The notes beneath the pieces were generated by a model. The model worked only from the letters and a program-made list of their open reading frames with translations, had not been told where the DNA came from and made no database searches. A DNA stretch of 64,000 bases from Brachypodium distachyon (taxonomy: Eukaryota > Streptophyta > Magnoliopsida > Poales > Poaceae), in the NCBI RefSeq assembly GCF_000005505.3, contig NC_016134.3, positions 8,724,624 through 8,788,623 of the forward strand. The letters run 5' to 3'. The position numbers and the translations under genes were made by a program. Below are positions 49,362-62,416 of the stretch, in pieces. Each line of letters opens with the position of its first letter. The stretch's first letter is position 1.

Positions 49362-49644
49362 TATATCATTTGATGGCAAATAGCAGCAGAGAACCAAAGT
49401 GAGATGTTGTGTCTCCAGGCATGCATGCATCCGCTACGAAATGTTAGTTCACAACTCAAAGTTGCACACATATCAGCTCAATGGAGAACTAAAATCGTGC
49501 GACCAACCGGCAACTCATCACAGGCTGCATTCTGAGAAATGAGAAATGCAATAAACATACTAGTTGCCCCCTATGATGTTCGTACTCTGTGGTTGTCTTC
49601 GATAAGCTAGAACATCGTATTACTTAATGACAGCAAGCTGGTGA

Positions 49645-52888
<3,244 letters not shown>

Positions 52889-53020
52889 CTGATACAGTAC
52901 CAAATACATCAAAAAAATATTAAAGAAATAAATTGAGATTTGACTGTTACAAATGTAACAATGTTTTCATTTGTTTTGTAAGTATGGTGGATGATAGTGT
53001 CGCTTTTGGCCTCCGAAGTA

Positions 53021-53095
53021 CTCCCTCCATCCAAATTTACAAGGCTTACTTTGTCTCGTTAGAACAAGCCTTTGACTAACAATTATTCTAAAGGG
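53021..53095. mobile_element. Stowaway MITE end, interrupted by a SINE
   Basis: Starts ctccctccatccaaatttac after TA at 53019-53020. The right end is not clearly recovered on the far side of the SINE. Confidence 0.45.
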
Positions 53096-53267
53096 CAGCC
53101 CGGTGCACGTAACTCCCGCTTGCGCAGGGTCCGGGGAAGGGTCCGACCACTTTGGGTCTTTTGTACGCAGCCTTTCCCTGCATTTTTGCAAGAGGCTGTT
53201 TCCAGGACTCGAACCCGTGACCTCATGGTCACAAGGCAACAGCTCTGCCGCTGCGCCAAGGCTAGAC
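53096..53267 (-). mobile_element. Au-like tRNA-derived SINE
   Basis: On the minus strand: A box TGGCGCAGCGG (53248-53258), B box GGTTCGAGTCC (53205-53215), then the Au body with GCAGGGAAAGGCTGCGTAC and AAAGTGGTCGGACCCTTCCC, ending GGGCTGCCC and a short T tail. This order matches the Au SINE of grasses and other angiosperms. It lies upstream of the 52.9-kb kinase exon. Confidence 0.85.
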
Positions 53268-53382
53268 ATAAAATTGATGTCATTAATGGATTAACTGTTG
53301 TCAAAGGCTAGCAACATGAAGACTGATGCAAATGGACTAATGGATCAATTTGACACGGGGCGATCAGCTGATCACACAGCAC

Positions 53383-53509
53383 CAAGTTAGAACATAATGT
53401 TCTATTTCATGGTGTGATAAGATGCTAGTGCATCATTCATTCTGTTCAGCTGATCTCAAATTCTTTTGTAGATTCTCAAGTTAGAACATAATGTTCTATT
53501 TCATGGTGT
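53383..53509. repeat. 33-bp direct repeat, 94 bp apart
   Basis: caagttagaacataatgttc (33 bp in full, to catggtgt) occurs identically at 53383-53415 and 53477-53509. The second copy directly precedes the region resembling the N-terminus of the SelH-like gene and supplies an ATG not expected for that family. Confidence 0.85.
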
Positions 53510-53712
53510 CACAGCGGTGGTCTTTGACGGTGGGAGGAGAGGAGGGAGGGGCGGCAACGGCCCGAAAGGATAGGAAGAGGAAGAGAGGGAGGGTGGTGGT
53601 GCTAGTGGGAAGGGTTTTGGCCGGGGAGGGGGACGCGCGGTGGTCTTATGATGTTTGCCTCAGGGGTGGGCTGGGCTGCTCTATTGGTAAGGCTCATAAA
53701 TTAAAGTTTTAG
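53510..53712 (+). pseudogene. Possible degraded first exon of the SelH-like gene
   Basis: Encodes GGEEGGAATARKDRKRKRGR and VVV, a basic low-complexity start like that of plant SelH-type nuclear proteins. It ends near a good donor, TATTG/GTAAGG (about 53685-53690). The frame needed to create the CTQC motif with the next exon has a TGA (near 53648) and no ATG, so the reading frame from here is broken or the true first exon lies elsewhere. Confidence 0.35.
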
Positions 53713-54405
53713 TTCATTTGGTTTAACTAAGGAGGGTCAAAGAGTATCCTGAGGGTCACAATTTTGCAGCTCTATGTAGGTATCTGATCTATTGGTGTCT
53801 GCCTGAAGCAGGAAACTGGCTTTCTGTTTGTAACTGCAAGTGATGCACCGAAAATTAGGAAACTGAACTCTAGTAGTTAGTACCATTTCCTTTTGTGGAT
53901 CTAAAATTTGCTATCCTGGAGGGAGGGCTATTCGTGAACAGAGTTTTTAGGTTTGAAACCCCATTTCCAATACAAGATTAAATTATTTTGGGTAACTAGA
54001 GATGTAGAGAACCTCATTTGTGCAATATTTATTGGAACCTCGTTTCCATCTTGGAATTTAACAAATGGGAACTGCAAGCAAAACATGCTGTTTATTATTT
54101 GCTGGAGATACAGTTACTTTTTCTTATGATTGCTTATGAAGGAAACTAGGAGTTTTTTGTTACCTGGATGCCGCCATTGTTCTGCACCGTAAATTTCAAA
54201 ATGATTCAGACATGATTGCATTTGATGCAAACTTATTTTCTTCATTCCACATAGGAAAGTATTATTTGAATCTACTTTGCAAGTTGAATGTCTGCAGCCC
54301 ATCCCTTTGTAAACTTGATATGGTCTTGTATTTGTTTCGACGACTCTGGCTGCAATTATGGTTGTAGTTTCCTCTTACCACATTCTAGTTTGTTCAAATC
54401 TCCAG

Positions 54406-55107
54406 CACCCAGTGCCAGCATTTTAAGAAAAGAGCTTTGAAGGTGAAGGAGGACTTGGAAAGTGCTGTCCCTGGGGTTTCCGTGATAATCAATCCTGAAA
54501 AGGTATCTCCAGTGTTACTTCTTCATAATCATCATGAACTTCAGTACTTCACCATTCCATGATTGGCATTTTGTTTTTGCATCTCATGCTTTTCTTGATT
54601 GACACCCTTTTTACTGTCTCGTTCTCAGCCACGCCGTGGGTGTCTTGAGATACGCGAAGAAGGCGGTGAAGTCTTCATGTCACTGCTGGTAATCTCACTA
54701 ATCATCCATGGGATTCTTAATCATATAGTAGTACCCATTTAGCTAGTCATCCTTTTCTTTTGCCAAAAGCTTACCTTTGATTTGTACTCGTTACAATTCC
54801 ATTTGATTGTTTCATAGTACTAGGCAACATTTCCCAGATCAATAATATATGTGCCTTTTCAGTCGCAAAATCAAACTCTCATTATACTGATAATTGAGGC
54901 CTATTAACATTCGTGTTTTCTTACATTGGTTTCTTGTTGCCATTCTAATTAATATTACTGTATTGTTTCAAGATGCGGGGTGACTTTGCAATTTGATTCA
55001 AGTAGCACGCTGAAATTGATGTGCAGAACATGCCTCGGCCCTTCACAGCGATGAAGAAGCTGGACATGGACGAGGTCATCCAGGACATCGTCAAGAAGAT
55101 TTCCTAA
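54406..55107 (+). CDS. SelT/SelW/SelH-domain (Rdx thioredoxin-like) protein, 3' exons
   Basis: Three exons, 54406-54502, 54629-54688 and 55027-55107, join in phase. The first codes (C)TQCQHFKKRALKVKEDLES...VPGVSVIINPEK, the second PRRGCLEIREEGGEVFMSLL, the third NMPRPFTAMKKLDMDEVIQD and IVKKIS plus TAA. This is the Rdx fold of plant SelH-like proteins, small proteins thought to act in redox control; the Cys-x-x-Cys would be formed by TG at the end of the previous exon plus C at 54406, giving CTQC (Cys in place of selenocysteine, as in plants generally). The C-terminal domain is intact; the 5' exon is problematic (see 53510-53712), so I cannot say whether the gene works. Confidence 0.7.
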
Positions 55108-55304
55108 ATCTGATCAGGCATTCATGATTGGAGGCTCCTCTTTTGCGATGGAAAGCATGAGCATTCAGGGCTGATTTTGGGTAGGAACTTGATATCATTG
55201 TTAATTATGCGTCTGATGGAGCCGAGACATGTCGAATTAATCGAAGTGGCAAATGGATATTAATGCTCAATAAATAGTCCATGTTCCACATGTGTTATCT
55301 TGTA

Positions 55305-55428
55305 CTCCCTCCGTCCAGCAAAGTATGTCTTAACTTTCACTAAATTTCAATGCATATGTACACTAAGTCATGTTTAGATCAATCCAAATTTTAACAAACT
55401 TGAGACGTCTTTTGTTGGACGGAGGGAG
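55305..55428. mobile_element. Stowaway MITE
   Basis: 124 bp, ctccctccgtccagcaaagt to gttggacggagggag, TA at 55303-55304 and 55429-55430. It lies about 200 bp downstream of the SelH-like stop codon. Confidence 0.9.
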
Positions 55429-55439
55429 TATGTGCTTTC

Positions 55440-56420
55440 TGTGCTAATCATGGCCTTGGTTGTTTTCTCTTTTTTCTTGAACTGAGCCTTGGTTGTTTCC
55501 TCATTTTGGATTACTTAGGTGTTCTATGTTTACTTAGCAGTCCCCATCAGCCTGAATTGCTGTGCTCATCTTGGCAAGAGATAATCAAACAACAGCTTAG
55601 CAGTCCTCTCTGTTCTTCTATGTAACAGCCATATATGTTCTTTGCTCAATAGCGACAGCGATCGACTAAAGACGGCCTGCGCAGACTGCATCAGCACGAA
55701 ATACTGGTATGGACGTACGATTGAATGATTGCCATAAACATATAGGACTATGTTTGCAAATTCTTCAGATTGCATCAACTAAAGGGTTAGAAATTACATT
55801 ATGAATCTCTTAACACATAAAAGCTCACCACTCGTTTATACAATACAAGCCACATAACAGATGTACTATTTGACAAAGAGATGAACCGGAATTTAAAAAA
55901 CGTTGGAACATTTGATCCATGTTGTGCAGCTCGCATTATGCTTTGGCTCCATTGCCAGGGCTGCTCTGCATTAATGCATAACTGAAGATAAACAAGGCTT
56001 TAGGCTTTAAGAACAAGGCATTAATGCATAACTGTGGAGCTTCCCTTCCACCTGCTCACATCAAGATTTGAAGTATATCAGTTTCACCGGATATATATAG
56101 GACCATGCAGCTGGGTTTAACTTATCGACATTTTTCATTTCATCAGAGCAGTTTGACATATCAACTAATCATGCATTCTGTTGAAGCGATCGCCAATACA
56201 AAAGGAAATACATGTGTACGTGGAAGTATTGGTCATTTAGTTAATAGCTAAGTTTTTGCTTAGCACATTGCTAATAGGTGTTTCAACTTACTTTCTATCC
56301 GAGTAGTTTTACATATCACCAAAGGAGTTGAGTACCAAGAATGAAATTAGAAGATGTGGCAGAAAAACAATAATACCAAATTAGAAGAGTGCAAGGACGA
56401 TCTGATCACCAGCAGGCTAG
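55440..56420. other. Intergenic, no gene seen
   Basis: No recognisable coding region or element. From about 56420 a possible 3' exon of the ALP1-like gene begins on the minus strand. Confidence 0.4.
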
Positions 56421-56585
56421 CACTGCTTCTCTTCCCGTACTTCGCATTTTGCTCTCTCCGCTGAGCTGGATGAAGCAACTGTTTCCTGTTGCTCCATTGG
56501 GTCAGCAAAACAAATGAAGAATGGAATCAGCACGAGGAAATAAATTGAAGAAACAATATGCGGACAGAGCATCCTGACAGATAAA

Positions 56586-57646
56586 TTAAGATGTAGCTAG
56601 GAGCAATCGTGTTAACTTACCTTCAGATTGAGATGATATGCTGGATAATAAGTGCTGAGACAGTATATCCCTCATCCTGACAGCGTCCTCATCTGCTAAC
56701 TGGCGCACTTCATCGCTGTAACTCACATCCTGGTCACTGGGCATGGCTGCAACCTCTTCCATGTCTATCACTATGTTATACAAGATGCAGCACACATGGA
56801 TTGCCCTGGACATCTCGAGTGGTTTGTTTGGGCGCCACTCACCATGCATGAACTTCCACGTGTCTTCCAACCTTGCCAGCGCCTTCAACGTGATGTTTCT
56901 AGCTGCAGAGTGTCTCCTGCTGAACTCGGCTTGATAAGGAGGAATATCCAGGAGGTCATTCTGCAGTTGGTAAGGAGTAAGCAGCCAGGGAAGAAGAGGA
57001 TATCCTACATCACCAATTACATATTCCCCAACTTCTTCTGATGATACCTTGAGCTTGCTGCCATTCAGCCATGCACCCTTCTCGCAATACTCAAAGAGAT
57101 TAGAGTCGCGCAAAAAACTTGACTGGCTCGTGTTAGCTGGCCGGGGTGCCACACAAATACCTGTGAACCTCATATCTGGATCAACGACGCCTTGCAGTAC
57201 AAAGCTGTCCTTATCCTGATGGTCCCAGCTTCTTGACGCAGATGTGATACTCGTTGTATGCAAAACACCGCAGCAGTTTGGCAGGCCATGGATCTTGTCA
57301 AACTTGTATTTCATCTTATCTATTTCATCAGATTGTGGCCAGCACAAATGGTGCTGTGCCCTCTCCAACATGGCATCAACAAAGCTCTTGGTTACCAGCG
57401 ACACGGTTGACTCGTTCACTCCAAGAAAGGACCCAACAGTTGCAGGTAGGTCGCCAGACTTGAGCATTATCAGAGCAATGGCTACTCGCTCCTCTAAAGA
57501 AAAGAAGCTCATGTAAAAAAAGAAGTAGTTGCTCATAATTTCCAAAGACGATTCCTTCAGCAAGCTGCAGACGTAATCGAAGGTTCTTCTTGGCATTTTC
57601 AACACAGACTCAAGTCTTTGCGCATCCTCAAAAATAGCCAGGGTTC
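56586..57646 (-). CDS. ALP1-like domesticated Harbinger transposase
   Basis: A single large exon starts at an acceptor (TGTGCAG/GAACCC, 57646) and encodes GTLAIFEDAQRLESVLKMPR, RTFDYVCSL, then a helical DNA-binding part (LPATVGSFLGVNESTVSLVT) and the DDE_Tnp_4 core (KIHGLPNCCGVL, VVDPDMRF, EFSRRHSAARN, HVCCILYNIVID). The family is the ALP1-type host proteins derived from PIF/Harbinger transposases; Arabidopsis ALP1 joins PRC2. The first catalytic Asp (usually GVxD) is His here (GVLHTT), and the final Glu site reads LKALARL, so nuclease activity is very unlikely. A good donor (GAAG/GTAAGT at 56619-56621) may splice to about 56485; otherwise translation stops at 56586. The first exon was not identified. 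No stop or frameshift breaks the core, which favours a host gene. Confidence 0.75.
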
Positions 57647-57649
57647 CTG

Positions 57650-58600
57650 CACAAGAAGAAGGTGCAAAAGTGATCACACAATCCCTAGCCTGATGCAAAA
57701 GTGCTCAGCTGCTACAAGGCTAAAATTGCATCCCAAATTCAGAAAATCATTGCTAAAACTGAAGTAAAGAATCATTCTGTTTTAACCAATTAGTAATTGT
57801 TAGATGGGACATGCAAAACAGACATCCGTCCAGTTAGACATGATAGATCCGTTTGAATTAGACTCTATCTAGACAATATATACTCATCGTTTGTGTATTG
57901 CTCGAATCAGCCGGACTCTGTATATCAGAACATCATATAAAATCCCGTACGACACATACACATTTGTGCACATTGAATACAGAAATTACGATCAACGTGC
58001 ATGCATGATCAAGACTCTCCTTTCTCCACACATGAAGGGCTGAAGGGTAATTTTTGTTACATAAATGTACATCTAAAACTGTGTTCCTACACGCACAATG
58101 CTTGCCTATCTGTGTTAAATTTTAGAACAACAAGCAAAATGGACCGTGCATTTGCGTGGTTATATTTAATTTGGGACACAACATCAGTTATTATTCAATT
58201 AATTTTCTGCTACAGTCACACTGATATATCAATCAAAATATCGAAAAAATATATATAACCACACATTTTGAAAAAAAAGAAAAAGAGTAAATTTTACAAA
58301 ACCACTACTTCTGAGGTTAGGGTTTCACTTAGGTACCACTCTAGGGGTTTGTAACACAAAAATACTACTATAGGGTTAATCTTTATCACTTTACCCAAAC
58401 CCACGAGATTAGGGGTTTTGGCAGGAAACCCGACAAGTTGGGCCCACTTTTCAGATGCCAGATGTGCACTTACCGGGTTCCACCCGACCCGACCCATTTA
58501 GTCTACTTTTGCAGGCCATGCCTGTCAAAGAACACACTTGCCACTTCGTTTCGATTCGGGATAGAAGGAGACGAGAAGGGGCGAACTGGAGGCGACCCAG
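57650..58600. other. Upstream region of the ALP1-like gene, no gene seen
   Basis: AT-rich DNA without recognisable coding sequence. The first exon of the ALP1-like gene probably lies in or beyond this stretch; the GC-rich block near 58560-58720 is a candidate. Confidence 0.35.
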
Positions 58601-58693
58601 GCCACCAACCGCGCCCGCCCAAACCCTCCTTGGGCGGCACCGCAGCAGCAAGGGAGGCGGCGGAGGAGGGTTTGGGCGGGCGCAGTTGGTGGC
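58601..58693. repeat. GC-rich 30-bp inverted repeat with 33-bp loop
   Basis: Arm 58601-58630 (gccaccaaccgcgcccgccc...) is the reverse complement of 58664-58693 with one mismatch in 30. It would form a strong hairpin in single-stranded DNA or RNA on either strand. Confidence 0.85.
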
Positions 58694-58774
58694 GTTTTTT
58701 TCTGCGAAAAGGGGTAAGTCCCTTGCCTTGATCTACATTATCTATATATCCATGCATGACAAATGAAGGTGTAA

Positions 58775-59117
58775 GGGCATCTCCAAGGGCACCCCTCAAA
58801 CTCTCCCCATTTGTCCATTTGAGGGTTTATGGACAAATACATAACCCAATGAGAAGAGAACCCCCATTTGTCCAAAAGTGATCCACATCTCTCATTTTTT
58901 CCCCAAATTTGAGGAGAGAATAGGGAGTCTCCATTTGTGCAAATCTTGTTCAAAATTTGTCCACTTGTCTTTTTGGCCCACATGTCGAAGATTCATTACA
59001 AAGACAAATGGGGGTTTCCATTGGACAACATGATATTTTGTCCACCCCCATTTGTCCAAACACCTCTCAAATGGACAAATGAGAAAGACAAATGTGGGCT
59101 CACCCTTGGAGATGTCC
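58775..59117. mobile_element. Tourist-type MITE
   Basis: 343 bp with ends gggcatctccaagggcaccc and cacccttggagatgtcc, flanked by TAA at 58772-58774 and 59118-59120. The interior repeats atttgtcc motifs in both orientations. Confidence 0.8.
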
Positions 59118-59279
59118 TAAGGCTAGCGTCTAGACTCGCTATTGTTCCGTGAGTAAAACAAAGACACACAACTTACACATACCACACTTCACCACTATAT
59201 ATACGCTGTGCGTGTCCTAATTAAGCATGCTTTAGGAAAATTTTAAGAGTCACTACCGTCCTGACTTAATTAACATGTA

Positions 59280-59360
59280 CTCCCTCAGTCCCGAATTAAC
59301 TGACGTGCATATGTATAAGAGTCTATACAAATCCAGGTCAGTTAATTCGGGACGGAGGAG
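59280..59360. mobile_element. Stowaway MITE
   Basis: 81 bp, ctccctcagtcccgaattaa to ttaattcgggacggaggag, TA at 59278-59279 and 59361-59362; largely self-complementary. Confidence 0.85.
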
Positions 59361-59464
59361 TAGTTCCAACTGAAGTGCACATGCATCCATTCTCAAGCAT
59401 GCAATTTTCCCGAACGCGAAATGACAGCAAATGAACAGCGATAATGCATGGCTAATGACGATTG

Positions 59465-59620
59465 CTAAGAAACTGCATATTCTACCTAAAAAGTAGAATA
59501 TATTCTATGTTCTACATACTACATACTACCCATATACTACATTCTACATTCTCCCGATTGCGCTATATTCTACCAAATTTGTGTGAAACGTACGTGGGAG
59601 TAACTACACCCGGTAGTACA
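59465..59620. repeat. Partial third arm of the element at 59650-60102
   Basis: ctgcatattctacctaaaaa and gggagtaactacacccgg match the right arm of the neighbouring element (59990-60085) in the same order, with internal divergence. This suggests a degenerate earlier copy or a partial tandem duplication. Confidence 0.55.
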
Positions 59621-59649
59621 AAAAAGTCGTCTTATATATATATATATAT

Positions 59650-60102
59650 GGAAATTATAAAGTACTCCCGGGTGTAGTTACTCCCATGTTGAATATTCTA
59701 CCATATGATAAAATATATTCTACTTTATCGTTTTTAATAAATTCAGATACTCCCTCCGTCCAACAAAAAATGTCTCAAGTTTGTCAAATTTAGATGTATC
59801 TAGACATGACTTAGTGTATAGATGCATTCAAATTCGATCAAAGTTGAGACATCCTTTGTTGGACGGAGGGAGTACTATTTATAAGATACTTCAAAGCGAA
59901 CTACATGAAAAAATTGCAAGTTGGCACGTAGTTTTTACTATGTTTTAGAAATGTCTTCATATTTGTATATACAATAGAGTATGTTAAAAAATTGCATATT
60001 CTACCTGAATTCATTAAAAGCGATAAAAGTAGAATATATTCTCTCATATGGTAGAATATTCAACATGGGAGTAACTACACCCGGGAGTACTTTGTAATTT
60101 CC
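59650..60102. mobile_element. 453-bp element with ~97-bp terminal inverted repeats
   Basis: Left arm 59650-59746 starts ggaaattataaagtactccc and the right arm 60005-60102 is its near-complete reverse complement (one to few mismatches). TATATATAT flanks both sides, so a 9-bp duplication within an AT repeat is possible. Long inverted repeats and that duplication size suggest a Mutator-like MITE. A complete Stowaway element (59750-59872) is nested inside. Confidence 0.7.
59750..59872. mobile_element. Stowaway MITE nested in the 453-bp element
   Basis: 123 bp, ctccctccgtccaacaaaaa to gttggacggagggag, TA at 59748-59749 and 59873-59874. Because it interrupts the larger element next to its left arm, it inserted later. 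Confidence 0.9.
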
Positions 60103-60377
60103 ATATATATATATATATAAAAGATAGATAGATCGATATATAGATAGATCAAATTAAACTGAAGCACAACTATGCAACTTATATTTTTTTTCCAAAAAGA
60201 CTATCCAAGTTATATAGAACGGCAGAGAAAATAAATGAGAGCACATATGAAGCGGTAATGCATGGCTATCTGTGAAAGTTCGAATTAGTACGAGAAGATT
60301 ACATTGATTGGGATGACAGAGAAAAGATATAGAGAGATTGAGTGAATTAAGATGTAGCAGCAGTTGTGTAAATTTAC

Positions 60378-61370
60378 CTCCAGATTCCAATGGTTTGCTG
60401 GTCAAGTGTTGTGACAATATATCCCTTGCCATGACCGCATCCTCATCTTCTACCTGCCGCACTTCTTGGCCACCGTATATCGCGTCATTGCTCGTTGTGC
60501 CTGCCTTGCACTCCATTTCTATCACGATGTTGTGCAACTTGCAGCATGCTTGGATTGCCCGTTTCAGCACATATTGATCTTCTGGGCACCACCCCCCTCC
60601 ATGAAGGAACTTCCATGTGTCTTTCAATCTTTCCAGTGCACTCCTTGGCACAACGGCCATGGCTTCTGAATGTCTCCTATTGAACTCCACTTGACAATCT
60701 GAGAGGTCATTCTCCGGGTGGTCACGTGTGAGCAGCCAGGGAGAAAGAGAATATCCGGCATCACCAATTACGTATTCTCCAACTTGCCGTCCATCTGAAA
60801 AATTCAGCTTGCTGCCATTCAGCCTATTACCTTGCTCGCACTCCCTGAAGAGCCAAGAGTTCTGCAAACGGCTCAATGTGTCCTCGTTGTCTGACGTCCG
60901 CAACACAAGGTCTGTGAACCTCAAATCCGAATCAACGATCACTTGCATTAGCACGTCTTCCTTCTTCTTGTCACGGTCACTATTTTGATACCCAAATGGG
61001 ATGTGAGCTGCATGCATATGTACAACACCGCAGCAGTTTGGTAGGCCATGGATCTTGTCAAACTTGTACTTGATCTTCTTCATTTCAGTGGTGCTTGGCC
61101 ATCTTGGCCTGTCCATAGAATGGACAAAGCTCTCAGTTACTTGCGAGACCGTTGACTCACTCACACCAATGGAGCATCCTACGGTTGCAGGTGTCTCACC
61201 AGAGTTGAGCACTATGAGAGCGACGGCAACTCGGTCTTCTCAACACAAAAACCTCCCATCAAGAAAGGTGTATTTGTTCATATCTTGCCAAGATTTTGCT
61301 GTCGCTAAGCTGCAGACGTAGTTGAACGCAGACTCGAGCCTTTGTGCATCCTCAAAAACAGATAGAGTTC
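60378..61370 (-). pseudogene. Second ALP1-like gene, with in-frame TGA
   Basis: Paralogue of the gene at 56586-57646 in the same orientation. It starts after a matching acceptor (CATGCAG/GAACTC) with GTLSVFEDAQRLESA, lacks eight residues (VLKMPRRT against the paralogue), and continues FNYVCSL. An in-frame TGA at 61240-61242 (FLC-stop-EDRVAVAL) replaces the Leu codon of SLEERVAIAL. Downstream, the frame is open through ATVGCSIGVSESTVSQVTES, KIHGLPNCCGVVH, VIVDSDLRF, EFNRRHSEAM and CCKLHNIVIE to a donor at 60376-60378, or by read-through to a stop at 60154. The first catalytic Asp is again His. One substitution in an otherwise open frame suggests recent loss, or an alternative start at MLNSGE (61212). 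Confidence 0.7.
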
Positions 61371-61379
61371 CTGCATGGG

Positions 61380-62416
61380 AACAAAATGCAAAAAGAAAAA
61401 AACAGTTACCTAAGTAATCCATAAAGGCGAAGATCGTGTCAGCAGTGGCAGTGTTAAGATAGTATCCAGAAATTGAGAAAGTATTATTTCTGTGCCTTTC
61501 CCACAATCCCACCCGCCCTGACGCCCTCACTCGCGCATCCGCCTCCGTGTCGCTCCTCCGCATCGGTGCTCTCCCGTGGCGCCGCACTCCACCGCCGCCC
61601 ACCAGGGGCTCCGGCGACTCATCCGCGCCCAAGAAGCTGCCCCGGAAGATGCCCAAGACGCCTCACAAGGTCGTGCCAATTCTTCACCTAGGCAATTCCC
61701 CAAACACTTCGATCTCTCTTGGGACGGTGAACCTGAATCCTCAGACAGACCTGATGACTGACTGACTGACTTCTACCTCGACTGGTCGTCTCAGAACATG
61801 GCTTTTAACTTGGTGATTTTGTTTAAAAAGTTCAAATCAAATCTGTTGGTGGTGCCGATGATGGGCATTTCATGAAAACAAAACTACAAGCTCACGCACA
61901 TGCATATTGGCTTTCCCTCAGCTGTCGCTTATGTGCGTGGGTGGTATGTTGCTCACGCTTACATGGTACATCATGACACCAATTTAAGTGGATAAAAGAG
62001 GAAAACGATAATAAAAAAACACCTTGCTTGAACAGAAATAAGATCGACATGCTTTAACTATTAAGGACGTGCGTGCGCGTGCACACTTACTAGTTACTCA
62101 GATGCACGTACGTGAGCCACAAGTTTTGTCTTAACAAGTAGTGTATGAAAGTGCATACAAGAGTTTGCCTGTATATATGAAACTAGCACGACACAGCAGA
62201 GCTGCATGCTCATTGCTCAACTGTTACACGAAACCATTAAAACCGCAAGTTTGGTCGGTATATACGAAACTAGCACATCACAACAGAGCTGTATATATTA
62301 CTGTGCACAACATACGCATGGATGGATGGTTGCCCAACTGATGGAGGGTTGTGTCCTTATCTAAACATACAAGGTACACTACAAAAAACAGTCATGTATA
62401 TCTCTATGCTTAATTA
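61380..62416. other. 5' flank of the second ALP1-like gene and spacer
   Basis: GC-rich between 61500 and 61680, plausible promoter or leader of the minus-strand ALP1-like gene. From 62100 to 62330 the block gtatatatgaaactagcacg / gtatatacgaaactagcaca occurs twice about 95 bp apart. No gene is supported. Confidence 0.4.

Noticed and set aside
59636..60118. A hairpin miRNA-type gene formed by the long inverted repeats
   Set aside because: The structure is better explained by transposon ends with a nested element; no mature-miRNA-like asymmetry could be judged without small-RNA data.
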